Of a stretch of 64,000 bases of DNA, positions 17,634 to 26,836 are shown in pieces. The stretch comes from SAR92 clade bacterium H921. Lineage in GTDB: Bacteria; Pseudomonadota; Gammaproteobacteria; Pseudomonadales; Porticoccaceae. Made by a program: the position numbers and the translations under genes. The first letter of the stretch is position 1, and every line of letters begins with the position of its first letter. The stretch covers positions 806,001-870,000 of the forward strand of contig JAOALD010000001.1 of assembly GCA_025153755.1 (NCBI GenBank), in the 5' to 3' direction. A model generated the notes under the pieces. That model saw only the letters and a list, made by a program, of their open reading frames with translations, had not been told where the DNA came from and did not search any database.

Positions 17634-18021
17634 GATTGAAAACTCTCAGAGGGATACCGTTAAGAGCTACATTATAGCCATGAAACTGGAATTGTCAGTT
17701 TTTGTTGTAGAGGCTGGGTGCAAACTATCATCGCTTAGTGGAACTAAGGTCATTAGAAGACTAGTCAGGCTCCTCTAGGGTACTGCTCGAACTGTGCTTT
17801 GTTATTATTATCTTTTTTTATACTTTCATTTCGCTTGAACACAATATTAGGGTACAAGCCGATTGTGGGCGCCAGTTTTCAGATATAGGAGGTCGATGCT
17901 GCCTTTAGGGGCGAGTGCATAGCTGGAAAGTAACTAGCTACTGTGCACTATTACCGAGAAAAATTTGTTTTTAATACTCAAGCCATCTACTCTAACTGTT
18001 TGTGCGTTACTAGAGTTTTTG
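17634..18021. other. Intergenic region between divergent kinase and thioesterase genes
   Basis: 388 bases without a convincing full gene. It must contain promoters for the kinase (minus) and the thioesterase (plus), but I cannot place -35/-10 elements confidently. The only distinct feature is a strong Shine-Dalgarno followed by a nine-codon reading frame at 17887-17922. Confidence 0.6.
17887..17922 (+). other. Possible leader mini-ORF with strong SD
   Basis: AGGAGG (17887-17892) is followed after 3 bases by ATG (17896) and an eight-residue frame MLPLGASA ending in TAG at 17920-17922, about 100 bases before the thioesterase start. It could be a leader peptide, or the vestige of a lost gene start. 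The SD-ATG spacing is shorter than optimal and no attenuator hairpin is obvious, so confidence is low. Confidence 0.25.
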
Positions 18022-18447
18022 ATGACGAGTAGTTTTATCCCAGATGATTTCCCGCAACTGCGCCGAGAAAATGTGCGTTACTCGGACACTGACCGCCAAG
18101 GTCATGTCAATAATGCTGTTTTCTCCACGTTCTTGGAGTGTGCGCGTACCGATATTTTGTATGATAAGTCTCGTGGCCTGCTAAACCCAGATCGCGAATT
18201 AGTAATTGTTAAGATAGCGATAGAGTTTCTAGCTGAGTTGAGTTGGCCTGGGAGCGTTGAGATTGGTAGTCGTGTAGCAAAAGTTGGTCACAGTTCTATT
18301 ATGTTTGAGCAGGCTATTTTTCAAAGTGATAAATGCGCGTCCGTGAGTACCAGTGTGATGGTGATGATTGATAAGGTAACCCGTAAATCTGCCGGATTGC
18401 CCGAGGATGTGGCTGAGAGGCTTGCTGATTTGATAATACAGTCATAA
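18022..18447 (+). CDS. 4HBT hotdog-fold acyl-CoA thioesterase
   Basis: A 141-residue single hotdog protein of the 4-hydroxybenzoyl-CoA thioesterase / YbgC-like family. The hallmark YSDTDRQGHVNN sits near residue 20, with the aspartate and HVNN of the active site intact, followed by a long helix (FSTFLECARTDILYD). The reading frame opens at a TTG (17965), but ATG 18022 gives the usual family N-terminus and is preferred. Likely hydrolyses acyl-CoA esters in the cytoplasm; substrate unknown. It is convergent with selO. Confidence 0.85.
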   Translation: MTSSFIPDDFPQLRRENVRYSDTDRQGHVNNAVFSTFLECARTDILYDKSRGLLNPDRELVIVKIAIEFLAELSWPGSVEIGSRVAKVGHSSIMFEQAIFQSDKCASVSTSVMVMIDKVTRKSAGLPEDVAERLADLIIQS

Positions 18448-18556
18448 TGACGCTTTTGGCGGCAAACGAATAAAATTCTTAACCGTCTAGGAGCAGTAAA
18501 TGACTTTACATAAAAGGTGCTTGAGGCCCTGGGTGAATGCCATGCGAAAAGATCTA

Positions 18557-20023
18557 TTAAGACGAACAGCTCACCGATAACTGATCAGCCCAGTCTGGTG
18601 GCAGACCTGCGTATTTCTCTGCTTCTGGGTGCTCTTTAAAGGGGCTCTGTAGCACAGTTAACATTAATTCAACTTCACTGTAATCACCCTGTTTGGCAGC
18701 ATCTATGGCAGCCTGAGCCATATAGTTGCGCAGCACATATTTTGGATTTAGTTGGTTCATATTATGCTGACGTTGCTGATCCGTTATGGTCTGCTGGTTA
18801 AGCCTTTCACTATATTTTTGCGCCCAGGCATCAAAGCCATCGCGGTCTATAAATTGATCTCTAATTGATTGCCTATTATCGGAAAAAACACTCAGAGTTC
18901 TAAAGAAAATACTGTAATCAACATTGTTGGTTTGTAACAGCTCTAGGAGCTGGTTTATCAATGGTTCATCGTCGGGTTGATACTCTTCTAACCCAATTTT
19001 ATTTGCCATAATATTTCTAAAATGAGTTAAAAACGCTGGCTCGTATTGTTTTAGTGCACTGATTAGATCTTCATTGTCTATTAAAGAAGTCAGAGAGGTA
19101 GCCAGAGCGTTGAGATTCCAAAGACCAACGCTGGGTTGGTTTTTAAAGCTGTAGCGGCCATTAGTATCGGAATGATTACAGACATGATCGGGATCATAGC
19201 GATCCAAAAATCCAAACGGGCCATAGTCGATGGTGTCCCCGATTATGCTCATATTATCAGTGTTCATTACTCCGTGATTAAAGCCCACTGACTGCCATTG
19301 AGCTATCATTTTTGCTGTCTTCAGTACGCAGTTTTCAAACATCAAATAATACTTATTGTCTGCGTCTACCCATGCTGGAAAGTTACGTTCAATTACATAG
19401 TCCGCCAGTGCTTTGACTGCCTCTGGCTGGTTGCGGTAGTGAAAGTGCTCGAAGGACCCAAAACGAATATGGCTTTGAGCAACACGGCAGACGATCGCTC
19501 CAGACTCTATTTCTTCTCGATAAACTTGGGTCTCACTATTGAGTAGGCAAAGTGCTCTTGTGGTAGCTATGCCCAGACCATGCATAGCTTCGGAGCAAAG
19601 GTATTCACGGATGCTCGATCTTAAAACGGCGCGACCGTCAGCAAATCTGGAGTACGGCGTTGGCCCCGCCCCCTTGAGTTGTATGTCCCATAAGCTTTGA
19701 GAATCACCTGTTGATAATTCTCCGATAGTCATTGCTCGACCGTCCCCTAGTTGACCCGCCCAGACACCAAACTGATGGCCGGAATACACAAGCGCGATGG
19801 GTTTGATGTTGGCAGTCAGAAAGTTGCCGCTCATTAGTTGTAACATTTCTGGCCTAGCTAGCTCTGTCGGGTCAATGCCCAGTTCCTCGGCGAGCAATGA
19901 GTTGCTGCTCACCATAACAGGGTTGTCGAGTCGGGCAGCTAGAACAGGGCTAAAATGGAGATCGCCCTGTTCTCTAAACTGGTCAAAAAATGTGTGCTGT
20001 AAGCGGTCGAAAAATAAAGTCAT
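18557..20023 (-). CDS. selO: Protein adenylyltransferase SelO (YdiU)
   Basis: Pseudokinase-fold enzyme that transfers AMP from ATP to protein hydroxyls, linked to redox stress. The 488-residue length fits bacterial SelO. Typical blocks are YSGHQFGVWAGQLGDGRA, QLKGAGPTPYSRFADGRAVLRSS, GVMNTDNMS and the DYGPFGFLD metal/ATP segment. The C-terminus ends SCSS, matching the conserved terminal cysteine motif of the family; in some eukaryotic members this position is selenocysteine. Its ATG overlaps the stop of the upstream SMP-30-like gene by one base, so the two form an operon. Confidence 0.95.
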   Translation of the reverse strand: MTLFFDRLQHTFFDQFREQGDLHFSPVLAARLDNPVMVSSNSLLAEELGIDPTELARPEMLQLMSGNFLTANIKPIALVYSGHQFGVWAGQLGDGRAMTIGELSTGDSQSLWDIQLKGAGPTPYSRFADGRAVLRSSIREYLCSEAMHGLGIATTRALCLLNSETQVYREEIESGAIVCRVAQSHIRFGSFEHFHYRNQPEAVKALADYVIERNFPAWVDADNKYYLMFENCVLKTAKMIAQWQSVGFNHGVMNTDNMSIIGDTIDYGPFGFLDRYDPDHVCNHSDTNGRYSFKNQPSVGLWNLNALATSLTSLIDNEDLISALKQYEPAFLTHFRNIMANKIGLEEYQPDDEPLINQLLELLQTNNVDYSIFFRTLSVFSDNRQSIRDQFIDRDGFDAWAQKYSERLNQQTITDQQRQHNMNQLNPKYVLRNYMAQAAIDAAKQGDYSEVELMLTVLQSPFKEHPEAEKYAGLPPDWADQLSVSCSS

Positions 20024-21105
20024 TAGAGTCCGATATCTTGTTTACGAATGCGTGCCAGGTCATCTGCATGGAGACTACTGATATAGAGCCAGTCGTCTGT
20101 TTCCAAGGCACCGGTGTTAGTATGATAAATGCCGTTGGGGTCCTGCAGCGAGGTGATTACGTTACCATCTCCGTCCATGGCAAACACATGGCTGTATGAT
20201 TCGGCGGCCAGTTGCATTGATTTTGGTAGTCGCAGATTCACAGCACGCATGAACGGCCAGTTTGAAAATAGGTCGAGGGCTGCATTTCGCGGCGACACTA
20301 GGCCAACCCAAAAACGGCCATCGCGACCCCGCACTATATTGTCCGGGAAGCCTGGTAGGTTGTCGATTATTACTTCAAAGGTGCCAGCTTTTTCACCCTT
20401 TAACCAGTATTTATTAATTTGATAGGCACTGGTTTCATTGATTAGCACGAAGCTACTGTCTGCGGCCGCGGCAACACCATTGGCGAAGTCTAGGCCGCCC
20501 ATTACGAGCCTAGTGCTCTGGTCTGCGGGGTCATACACCAGCAGTCGGCCGTGGCTGCCGTGCTCGCTTGCATCGAGCAGGCTTGCAGCATAGGTTCCGC
20601 CATTACTCTGCGCGCCAAATTTGGTGGTGGCATCGCTAAAATAAATTTTACCATCATCGGTTACATCTAGATCATCGGCATATTCGATGGGCAGGCCGTT
20701 AATGCTATTGGTGATTACAGTTAGTTCCCCCTGTGGAGACATGCTCAGTATGCCTTTGTAAGCATCGGCGATCAGTAGATTATTCTCGGCATCAAACACC
20801 AGACCCAATGGGCTACCCTTGGTATTGACTAGTTTGGTGATTTCGCCGCTCGCTTCGTTGTAGCGCAGTATCCATCCTTCTCGAGTGGCGGCGTAGACCT
20901 CACCATTAAGCAAAGCTAAGCCCTCTGGGCCGTGAGTGTCTGTAAGTTCAATGAATTCGATTTTACTCAGGAGACTGTTGGGCGCGAACATACCGACAAA
21001 GCCATTATTTTTAGGCGCATTCCAGCTTACCGGCTCAATCGGCACCGGCCAGAAAAACAAGTAGGCGAAAAGACAAGTTGCGATCATTAGGCTGGTTCTT
21101 AACAT
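20023..21105 (-). CDS. SMP-30/gluconolactonase-like, strictosidine-synthase-type propeller
   Basis: A 360-residue six-bladed propeller protein. An N-terminal hydrophobic segment (SLMIATCLFAYLFFW) acts as signal or anchor, so the propeller faces the periplasm. Motifs include HGPEGLAL, the repeated GKIYFSDA-type strand with DDLDVTDDG, and the long GRLLVYDPADQSTRLVMGGLDFANGVAA blade shared with strictosidine synthase / arylesterase-like proteins. Function would be a metal-dependent hydrolase of a lactone or ester, but this is family inference. It forms a tight operon with selO and is divergent from prfB. Confidence 0.82.
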   Translation of the reverse strand: MLRTSLMIATCLFAYLFFWPVPIEPVSWNAPKNNGFVGMFAPNSLLSKIEFIELTDTHGPEGLALLNGEVYAATREGWILRYNEASGEITKLVNTKGSPLGLVFDAENNLLIADAYKGILSMSPQGELTVITNSINGLPIEYADDLDVTDDGKIYFSDATTKFGAQSNGGTYAASLLDASEHGSHGRLLVYDPADQSTRLVMGGLDFANGVAAAADSSFVLINETSAYQINKYWLKGEKAGTFEVIIDNLPGFPDNIVRGRDGRFWVGLVSPRNAALDLFSNWPFMRAVNLRLPKSMQLAAESYSHVFAMDGDGNVITSLQDPNGIYHTNTGALETDDWLYISSLHADDLARIRKQDIGL

Positions 21106-21246
21106 GATGGGGCACTCCGGCTCTTAATTTTATCGCAATATGTTGCGCTAGTGCTGAAGCTTAATCAACTGCGTTTTCTTCTAGTTTGTGATTGGCAGGT
21201 CATGTAAAATAGTTAGCCTATTCGATGCGACTCACAAGAATCTAAA

Positions 21247-22342
21247 ATGGAAGTTAATCCAATCTATAACGCCCTCGATGACCTGCAAACACGCACTGAC
21301 GTGTTGAGGGGGTATCTTTGACTATGTTAATCGAAAAGATCGCCTTGCCGAAGTTGAGTTAGAGCTCGGCGAACCCGATGTATGGAATGAACCGGAGCGT
21401 GCTCAGGAGTTGGGCCGTGAGCGTTCGTCTTTAGAAGCGGTGGTAAAAACCATTGAGGACTTGGATGCAGGCGTTGCAGATAACCGCGAGCTATTAGCCA
21501 TGGCCGTGGATGAAGATGATGCAGACACTGTTGCTGATGTGGAAATTGAGATTGCAGCACTGGATGAACAGCTGGCCAAACTTGAGTTTCGTCGTATGTT
21601 CAGCGGTCAGATGGATCCTAATAATGCCTACTTGGATATTCAGTCTGGCTCTGGTGGTACCGAGGCTCAGGATTGGGCTGAGATGTTACTGCGTATGTAT
21701 CTGCGTTGGGCAGATGACAAAGGATTTAAGGCTGAGTTGATGGAATGCTCTGCCGGCGATGTGGCTGGTATCAAAAGTGCCACGGTACAAATTAGTGGTG
21801 AATATGCATTTGGTTGGTTGCGGACTGAGACAGGCGTGCATCGTTTGGTGCGCAAGTCGCCCTTTGATTCTGGCAATCGTCGCCATACCTCTTTTTCGGC
21901 GGTCTATGTGTCGCCTGAGATTGACGACAATATTGAGATTGATATTAATCCATCGGATGTGCGCACAGACACATACCGAGCTTCTGGTGCCGGTGGACAG
22001 CATATCAATAAAACCGATTCTGCGGTAAGGCTTACCCACGAACCCAGTGGTATAGTGGTGCAGTGTCAGAATCAGCGGTCACAGCATCAGAATCGCGATA
22101 CCTGTTGGCAGATGTTGCGCGCTAAACTTTATGAAGTTGAGATGCAAAAACGTGCTGATGCAGCCCAAGCCAATGAGGACAACAAGTCTGATATTGGTTG
22201 GGGTAGTCAGATTCGTTCCTACGTGTTGGACGATGCACGAATTAAAGATTTACGTACTGGCATAGAAACTAGAAATACTGGGGCCGTATTGGATGGCAAG
22301 CTCGACCAGTTTATTGTGGCCTCGTTAAAAGCAGGACTATAA
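21247..22342 (+). CDS. prfB: Peptide chain release factor 2, with programmed +1 frameshift
   Basis: Recognises UGA and UAA stop codons. The gene begins at ATG 21247, runs 24 codons to an in-frame TGA (21319-21321), then continues in the +1 frame from GAC (21320) to the stop at 22342, for 364 residues in all (E. coli: 365). The stop-recognition tripeptide SPF is at about 204-206 and the catalytic GGQ at 249-251. Synthesis is autoregulated: low RF2 favours the shift past UGA. Annotating only the second frame (from 21410) would lose the N-terminus. Confidence 0.97.
21307..21322 (+). promoter_or_regulatory. RF2 programmed +1 frameshift site
   Basis: Internal SD-like AGGGGG (21307-21312), three bases, then CTT TGA C (21316-21322). 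This is the canonical bacterial prfB recoding site: tRNA-Leu slips from CUU to UUU while UGA awaits RF2. Sequence and spacing match the well-studied E. coli element. Confidence 0.97.
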
Positions 22343-22592
22343 GAGACAGCTAAGATACTCGTGCGGCAAAAGGGCCAGCAAAAGGAGTCATTTTGAAGCT
22401 ACTTATGGACTCGTTGCAAAGTTAGCGGCTAAATACAAAATCGGGTGTAATTCAGGGCGCGCATCTTAGGCAGATCGTAGTTTTGTCTCTGTTGCTCAAG
22501 GTTTCAGATGCTCACCTCAGCTTGCATCCTTGAACGGGTGTGATTTGATGGATGACTAACTTAATTATTGGAATAAAAATAAAGACCACATT

Positions 22593-24101
22593 ATGACTGA
22601 TCAACAAGACCAAAATAAACCAGACGAGAATAAGCTCATTGCCGAACGCCGGGCCAAACTAGACGCATTGCGAAAAGATGGTGGCTCGGTATTTCCCAAC
22701 GATTTTCGCCCTCAACATAGGGCAGCTGAATTGCAGGCTGACTTTGGCGGTGAAACTAAGGAAGATTTGGAAAAGCTAGGTAAAACTGTCAGCGTTGCCG
22801 GCCGCGTTATTCGTAACCGTGGCGCATTTATTGTGATTCAAGATAGCAGCGATCGCATTCAGCTCTATGTGACCAAACAAGCGCGTCCTTTTGCTAAGTC
22901 GTTGGATCTGGGTGATATCGTCGGCATTAAGGGTGAATTGCATCTCTCTGGCAAGGGTGACCTCTATGTGCAGACAGACGAGTATCAGTTGCTGACCAAA
23001 GCGCTGCGACCACTACCGGATAAATTCCATGGTCTAGCCGATCAAGAGATACGTTATCGTCAGCGCTACGTTGATCTGATTGTTAATCCAGACGTGCGCA
23101 GTACCTTTCGTGTTCGCTCGAAGGTAGTGGACTTCATTAGGCGCTATTTAAATGACGCTGATTATTTGGAAGTTGAAACGCCAATGTTGCAGGTGATTCC
23201 TGGGGGTGCGGTGGCGCGGCCCTTTGTGACGCACCATAATGCGCTAGATATTGATATGTATATGCGTATCGCACCGGAACTCTATCTAAAGCGGTTGGTT
23301 GTGGGTGGCTTTGAGCGTGTCTATGAGATTAACCGCAATTTCCGTAACGAGGGTTTGTCGACCCGTCATAACCCTGAGTTCACGATGCTAGAGTTCTATC
23401 AGGCCTATTCTGATTTTAATGATCTAATGGATTTGACGGAAGACATGCTGCGCAAGATGACTACTGAGGTACTGGGTTCTACCAAGGTCAGGAATACAGT
23501 CAGTAACGCAGATGGCGAAGTGGTTAGTGAAACTCATTATGATTTTGCCGATCCTTTCATTCGTCTGTCTGTGTTTGATTCTATTTTGCAGTACAACCCA
23601 GATATAAGCGCTGAGCAGTTGGGCGATGAAGTTGGAGCACGGAAAATCGCCCAGGATCTGAATATTCCGTTAAAAGATATCTGGGGTTTAGGTAAGGTTC
23701 AGATTGAAATTTTTGAAAAGACCGTTGAGCATCTATTAGAGCAGCCTACTTTTATCACTATGTATCCTGCTGAAGTGTCGCCATTGGCGCGGCGCAATGA
23801 TAAAGATCCTCATGTGACCGATCGATTTGAATTTTTTGTCGGTGGACGTGAGATCGCCAATGGGTTTTCTGAGCTTAATGACGCAGAAGACCAAGAGGCA
23901 CGTTTTAAGCAGCAGGTAGCTGAAAAAGATGCCGGTGATGATGAAGCTATGCACTTTGATGCTGACTACATTCGCGCCTTGGAGTACGGTATGCCGCCTA
24001 CGGCAGGAGAGGGCATTGGTATCGATCGCCTGGTAATGTTGTTAACTGACTCACCCTCTATTAGAGATGTCTTGCTGTTTCCTCATATGCGACCTGAGTA
24101 A
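22593..24101 (+). CDS. lysS: Lysyl-tRNA synthetase, class II
   Basis: Charges tRNA-Lys with lysine in the cytoplasm. The 502-residue protein has an N-terminal OB-fold anticodon domain ([21 protein letters not shown], about residues 65-90). The class II catalytic domain shows motif 2 [18 protein letters not shown] (about 252-270) and motif 3 [14 protein letters not shown] near the C-terminus. It follows prfB, as in E. coli, though 250 bases separate them. A hairpin terminator lies 30 bases past the stop. Confidence 0.97.
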   Translation: MTDQQDQNKPDENKLIAERRAKLDALRKDGGSVFPNDFRPQHRAAELQADFGGETKEDLEKLGKTVSVAGRVIRNRGAFIVIQDSSDRIQLYVTKQARPFAKSLDLGDIVGIKGELHLSGKGDLYVQTDEYQLLTKALRPLPDKFHGLADQEIRYRQRYVDLIVNPDVRSTFRVRSKVVDFIRRYLNDADYLEVETPMLQVIPGGAVARPFVTHHNALDIDMYMRIAPELYLKRLVVGGFERVYEINRNFRNEGLSTRHNPEFTMLEFYQAYSDFNDLMDLTEDMLRKMTTEVLGSTKVRNTVSNADGEVVSETHYDFADPFIRLSVFDSILQYNPDISAEQLGDEVGARKIAQDLNIPLKDIWGLGKVQIEIFEKTVEHLLEQPTFITMYPAEVSPLARRNDKDPHVTDRFEFFVGGREIANGFSELNDAEDQEARFKQQVAEKDAGDDEAMHFDADYIRALEYGMPPTAGEGIGIDRLVMLLTDSPSIRDVLLFPHMRPE

Positions 24102-24130
24102 TAACGGCGTCGTAATCTAAATCAAATTGT

Positions 24131-24170
24131 CTCTATGCCCACACAGCCCTGTGAGGGTATAGAGATTTTT
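24131..24170 (+). terminator. Rho-independent terminator after lysS
   Basis: Near-complete inverted repeat: CTCTAT (24131-24136) pairs with ATAGAG (24159-24164), CCC with GGG and CACAG with CTGTG around a very short loop, with one A-A mismatch and one G-T pair. It is followed by ATTTTT. It separates the housekeeping genes from the catabolic island. Confidence 0.85.
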
Positions 24171-24275
24171 CAGGTAAATCTTAGCCAGATGGCAATGCAA
24201 AATAAAAGTTATTCTGGTTTGTTTTTTTTGTAGATGCTAAAATCCGTCGTTTTCTAACCCCAGAGAGGCTCGCTA

Positions 24276-24295
24276 ACTGGGCTAGTCCAGTCTGG
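24276..24295. promoter_or_regulatory. Inverted repeat upstream of the crotonase gene
   Basis: ACTGG (24276-24280) and CCAGT (24287-24291) flank GCTAGT, giving a 16-base near-palindrome centred on CTAG. A second overlapping CCAG-t-CTGG runs 24287-24295. It lies about 50 bases before the crotonase ATG, a usual place for an operator. The cognate regulator is unknown; the TetR gene at 26837 is a candidate. Confidence 0.4.
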
Positions 24296-24343
24296 TTTAG
24301 ACGGTCTCGTTGATAAGGCTGGTTGGCCCATCAAGGATTATCT

Positions 24344-25207
24344 ATGAATTACAAAACAATTGAATATTTGGTTGATGACGGCATTTTGACGCTTAGGCTT
24401 AACCGCCCCGACAAAATGAATGCTTTTACTTTAGATATGAGTGACGAGCTTACTCATGCTTTTTATCGGGCCAGTGATGATGACGATGTGCGGGTGATTA
24501 TAGTTACAGGTGCAGGCAAAGCATTTTGTGCTGGCATGGATCTATCTGTAGCCGGTAACGTATTTGGTCTTGATGAGACCCGTAAGCCGACGCTGGCCGA
24601 GATGGCTGAGCCGGACAATATGCCTGGCGTCCGCGACAGTGGTGGTAAGGTCACCCTAGCTATCTATGACTGTAAGAAGCCTGTGATCGGGGCAATTAAT
24701 GGTGCCGCCGTGGGAATTGGCGCGACCATGATCTGCGCTATGGATATCCGTCTAGCATCTGAAAGGGCTCGTATTGGATTTGTGTTTGGTAAAATTGGTA
24801 TAGCGCCAGAGGGCTGTTCGACCTGGTTTTTACCACGCATTGTTGGTATGCAGCAGTCTTTGAAATGGATGATGACCGGCGAAATTTTTGATGCTGCTGA
24901 AGCCTATTCAGGTGGTTTGGTTTATGAGGTCTGTGCCGCTGATGAGCTGATGTCGAGAGCCTACGAAATGGCTCGGCAGATTGCCGACAATACCGCGCCA
25001 GTCTCCTCCGCCTTAATACGTCAGATGATGTATCGTAATTCCGCGGCCGCTCATCCGGTTGAGGCTCACAAGATTGAATCTCTGGCGGTGTTCTATGCCA
25101 GTAAGGTTGACGGTAAGGAGGGTGTGTCTGCTTTTCTGGAAAAGCGCCCAGCTAATTTTGAATCGAAGTCGTCTTCCGATATGCCGCCCTTTTATCCTTG
25201 GTGGTAA
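24344..25207 (+). CDS. Enoyl-CoA hydratase/isomerase (crotonase) family protein
   Basis: A 287-residue crotonase-fold enzyme, expected to hydrate or isomerise enoyl-CoA thioesters. It has LRLNRPDKMNAF near residue 15, the first oxyanion-hole segment GAGKAFCAGMDLS (about 58-70) and the second GAINGAAVGIGATM near residue 117. The acidic residue in GKIGIAPEGCSTWFLP is where catalytic Glu usually lies. ATG 24344 has AAGGA 6 bases upstream and is preferred to the in-frame TTG 24323. It starts the catabolic island and is followed after 51 bases by an acyl-CoA dehydrogenase. Confidence 0.9.
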   Translation: MNYKTIEYLVDDGILTLRLNRPDKMNAFTLDMSDELTHAFYRASDDDDVRVIIVTGAGKAFCAGMDLSVAGNVFGLDETRKPTLAEMAEPDNMPGVRDSGGKVTLAIYDCKKPVIGAINGAAVGIGATMICAMDIRLASERARIGFVFGKIGIAPEGCSTWFLPRIVGMQQSLKWMMTGEIFDAAEAYSGGLVYEVCAADELMSRAYEMARQIADNTAPVSSALIRQMMYRNSAAAHPVEAHKIESLAVFYASKVDGKEGVSAFLEKRPANFESKSSSDMPPFYPWW

Positions 25208-25258
25208 TACCTCGATTCCTAAAATTTTTTTAATTTCTTCTACTAGTGGAGCAAAAAT

Positions 25259-26488
25259 ATGTACCAAAATAGTGAAAAATCTCAGCGGTTACTCGACCGC
25301 CTGAATGACTTTTTCGATGAGCACATTTATCCCAATGAAGAAAATTATGCTCGCCAGTTAGATACTGCTGAAAATCGTTTTGCTCCACTACCTTTGATGG
25401 ATGAGCTGAAAGTAAAAGCCAAGGCGGCCGGACTTTGGAATCTGTTTGTACCGCCATCCCACGCAGAATACTGTGACCATGGTGGTTTGACCTTTGCTGA
25501 ATATGCGCCATTGTGCGAGGTTATGGGACGGGTTATCTGGTCTCCAGAGGTGTTTAATTGCAATGCTCCCGACACAGGCAATATGGAAGTGTTCATGAAT
25601 TATGCGACTAGAGCACAGCAAGACAAATGGCTGCAGCCTCTTTTAAATGGGGATATTCGCTCGTCCTATGCTATGACTGAACCGCAGGTGGCTTCTAGTG
25701 ACGCAACTAATGTGGAAATGAGTATTGTTAAAGAGGGTGATGAATGGGTACTTAACGGCCGTAAGTGGTTTATCACTGGAGCCATGAATGAGCGCACTAA
25801 AATTCTTATAGTGATGGGTAAGTCAGATCCAGGCAACAGCAACCGTCACTTACAGCAGACTCAGGTGCTAGTCCCAAAAGATACTCCGGGCCTGACCCTA
25901 GTGCGGCCTCTCTCTACCTTTGGTTATGACGATGCTCCTATAGGTCATGCCGAGTTGATTTTTGAAAACTGTCGGGTTCCCGCAGAAAATGTATTGCTCG
26001 GTGAAGGTCGCGGTTTTGAAATTGCTCAGGGGCGATTGGGGCCTGGCCGCATGCATCATTGTATGCGTCTAATTGGAACTGGTCAGCGCGCCCTCGAGTT
26101 AGCCTGTAAGCGAGCTACCTCTAGAACCACTTTTGGCCGTCAGTTGAGTAAGCATCAATCAGTGCGTGAAGATATTTCTAGAATGTTCTCAGAGATAGAA
26201 ATGGCCCGCCTGCTAGTTTTAAAGACCTCTCATAAAATCGATGAGCAGGGTGTTCCTGCGTCTATCGATATGATTGCCGCGACTAAGACAACTATTCCGC
26301 TACTCATACAAAATGTGATTGATCGGGCAATTCAAATGCATGGTGCTGGCGGATTAACTGCCGACTACTGTATGGCCGAGGGCTACAACTATGCGCGTTG
26401 GTGTCGCCAGGCAGATGGCCCGGATCAGGTGCACCAAATGGCATTGGGTAAGCAGATTATCGAAAGGTACTCTGGCGAGAAGGCCTAG
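25259..26488 (+). CDS. Acyl-CoA dehydrogenase (ACAD10/11-like)
   Basis: FAD enzyme introducing a 2,3 double bond into acyl-CoA; 409 residues. FAD/substrate blocks AMTEPQVASSDATNV (about 140) and GRKWFITGAMN (about 163) are visible. The C-terminal segment GAGGLTADYCMAEGYNYARWCRQADGPDQVH resembles the longer ACAD10/11-like subgroup, which often acts on unusual or branched chains. It probably works with the crotonase just upstream. Start ATG with GGAG 8-9 bases before it. Confidence 0.92.
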   Translation: MYQNSEKSQRLLDRLNDFFDEHIYPNEENYARQLDTAENRFAPLPLMDELKVKAKAAGLWNLFVPPSHAEYCDHGGLTFAEYAPLCEVMGRVIWSPEVFNCNAPDTGNMEVFMNYATRAQQDKWLQPLLNGDIRSSYAMTEPQVASSDATNVEMSIVKEGDEWVLNGRKWFITGAMNERTKILIVMGKSDPGNSNRHLQQTQVLVPKDTPGLTLVRPLSTFGYDDAPIGHAELIFENCRVPAENVLLGEGRGFEIAQGRLGPGRMHHCMRLIGTGQRALELACKRATSRTTFGRQLSKHQSVREDISRMFSEIEMARLLVLKTSHKIDEQGVPASIDMIAATKTTIPLLIQNVIDRAIQMHGAGGLTADYCMAEGYNYARWCRQADGPDQVHQMALGKQIIERYSGEKA

Positions 26489-26836
26489 AGTCGCTTTTGT
26501 GTAAGGTCACCTAAGGAGTGGTGATGGGTGCTAGTGGTTAGTCTAAGTTAGTATTTTAGGGGTCTAGGTGCAGGCTTAGGCTGTGGCAAAAACCATGATG
26601 AGGATTGTAAAGAGTGCTCATTTAGTAGGGCGATGCTGGAGCCGTGATTAAAAAGAACGGGTGATAAGTCTACTTAACGTAACTTCGGTGATGTCCTATA
26701 AAAACCTGTATATAAAAGTCTGACTGAATTGTTTTTATTTCCAAAGGAATTTACAATCACGTGATTTTTTTAATTGTAACTCACTGGCCATAGTAGGTTA
26801 TGCCGGTGAGATCAACCAAAAACAAAGGCGAGCAAA
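26489..26836. other. Intergenic region before the TetR gene
   Basis: 348 bases with no supported reading frame. The right part is AT-rich and carries two nested inverted repeats: AATCACGTGATT (26755-26766, perfect) within TTACAAT (26751-26757) and ATTGTAA (26773-26779). This is a plausible autoregulatory operator for the TetR gene starting at 26837. Confidence 0.6.
26751..26779. promoter_or_regulatory. Nested palindromes, candidate TetR operator
   Basis: TTACAAT and ATTGTAA are perfect 7-base inverted arms 15 bases apart. The left arm overlaps a perfect 12-base palindrome AATCACGTGATT (26755-26766). The element ends 57 bases before the TetR GTG, where an autoregulatory site is common. Identity of the binding protein is inferred only from position. 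Confidence 0.45.

Noticed and set aside
20023-21105. SMP-30-like gene as a gluconolactonase of sugar metabolism
   Set aside because: The N-terminal anchor, strictosidine-synthase-like blades and lack of sugar genes nearby do not support a specific gluconolactonase call.
21319-21321. In-frame TGA near the start of prfB as a disabling mutation
   Set aside because: AGGGGG, spacing and CTT-TGA-C match the programmed RF2 frameshift exactly, and the downstream frame is full length with SPF and GGQ.
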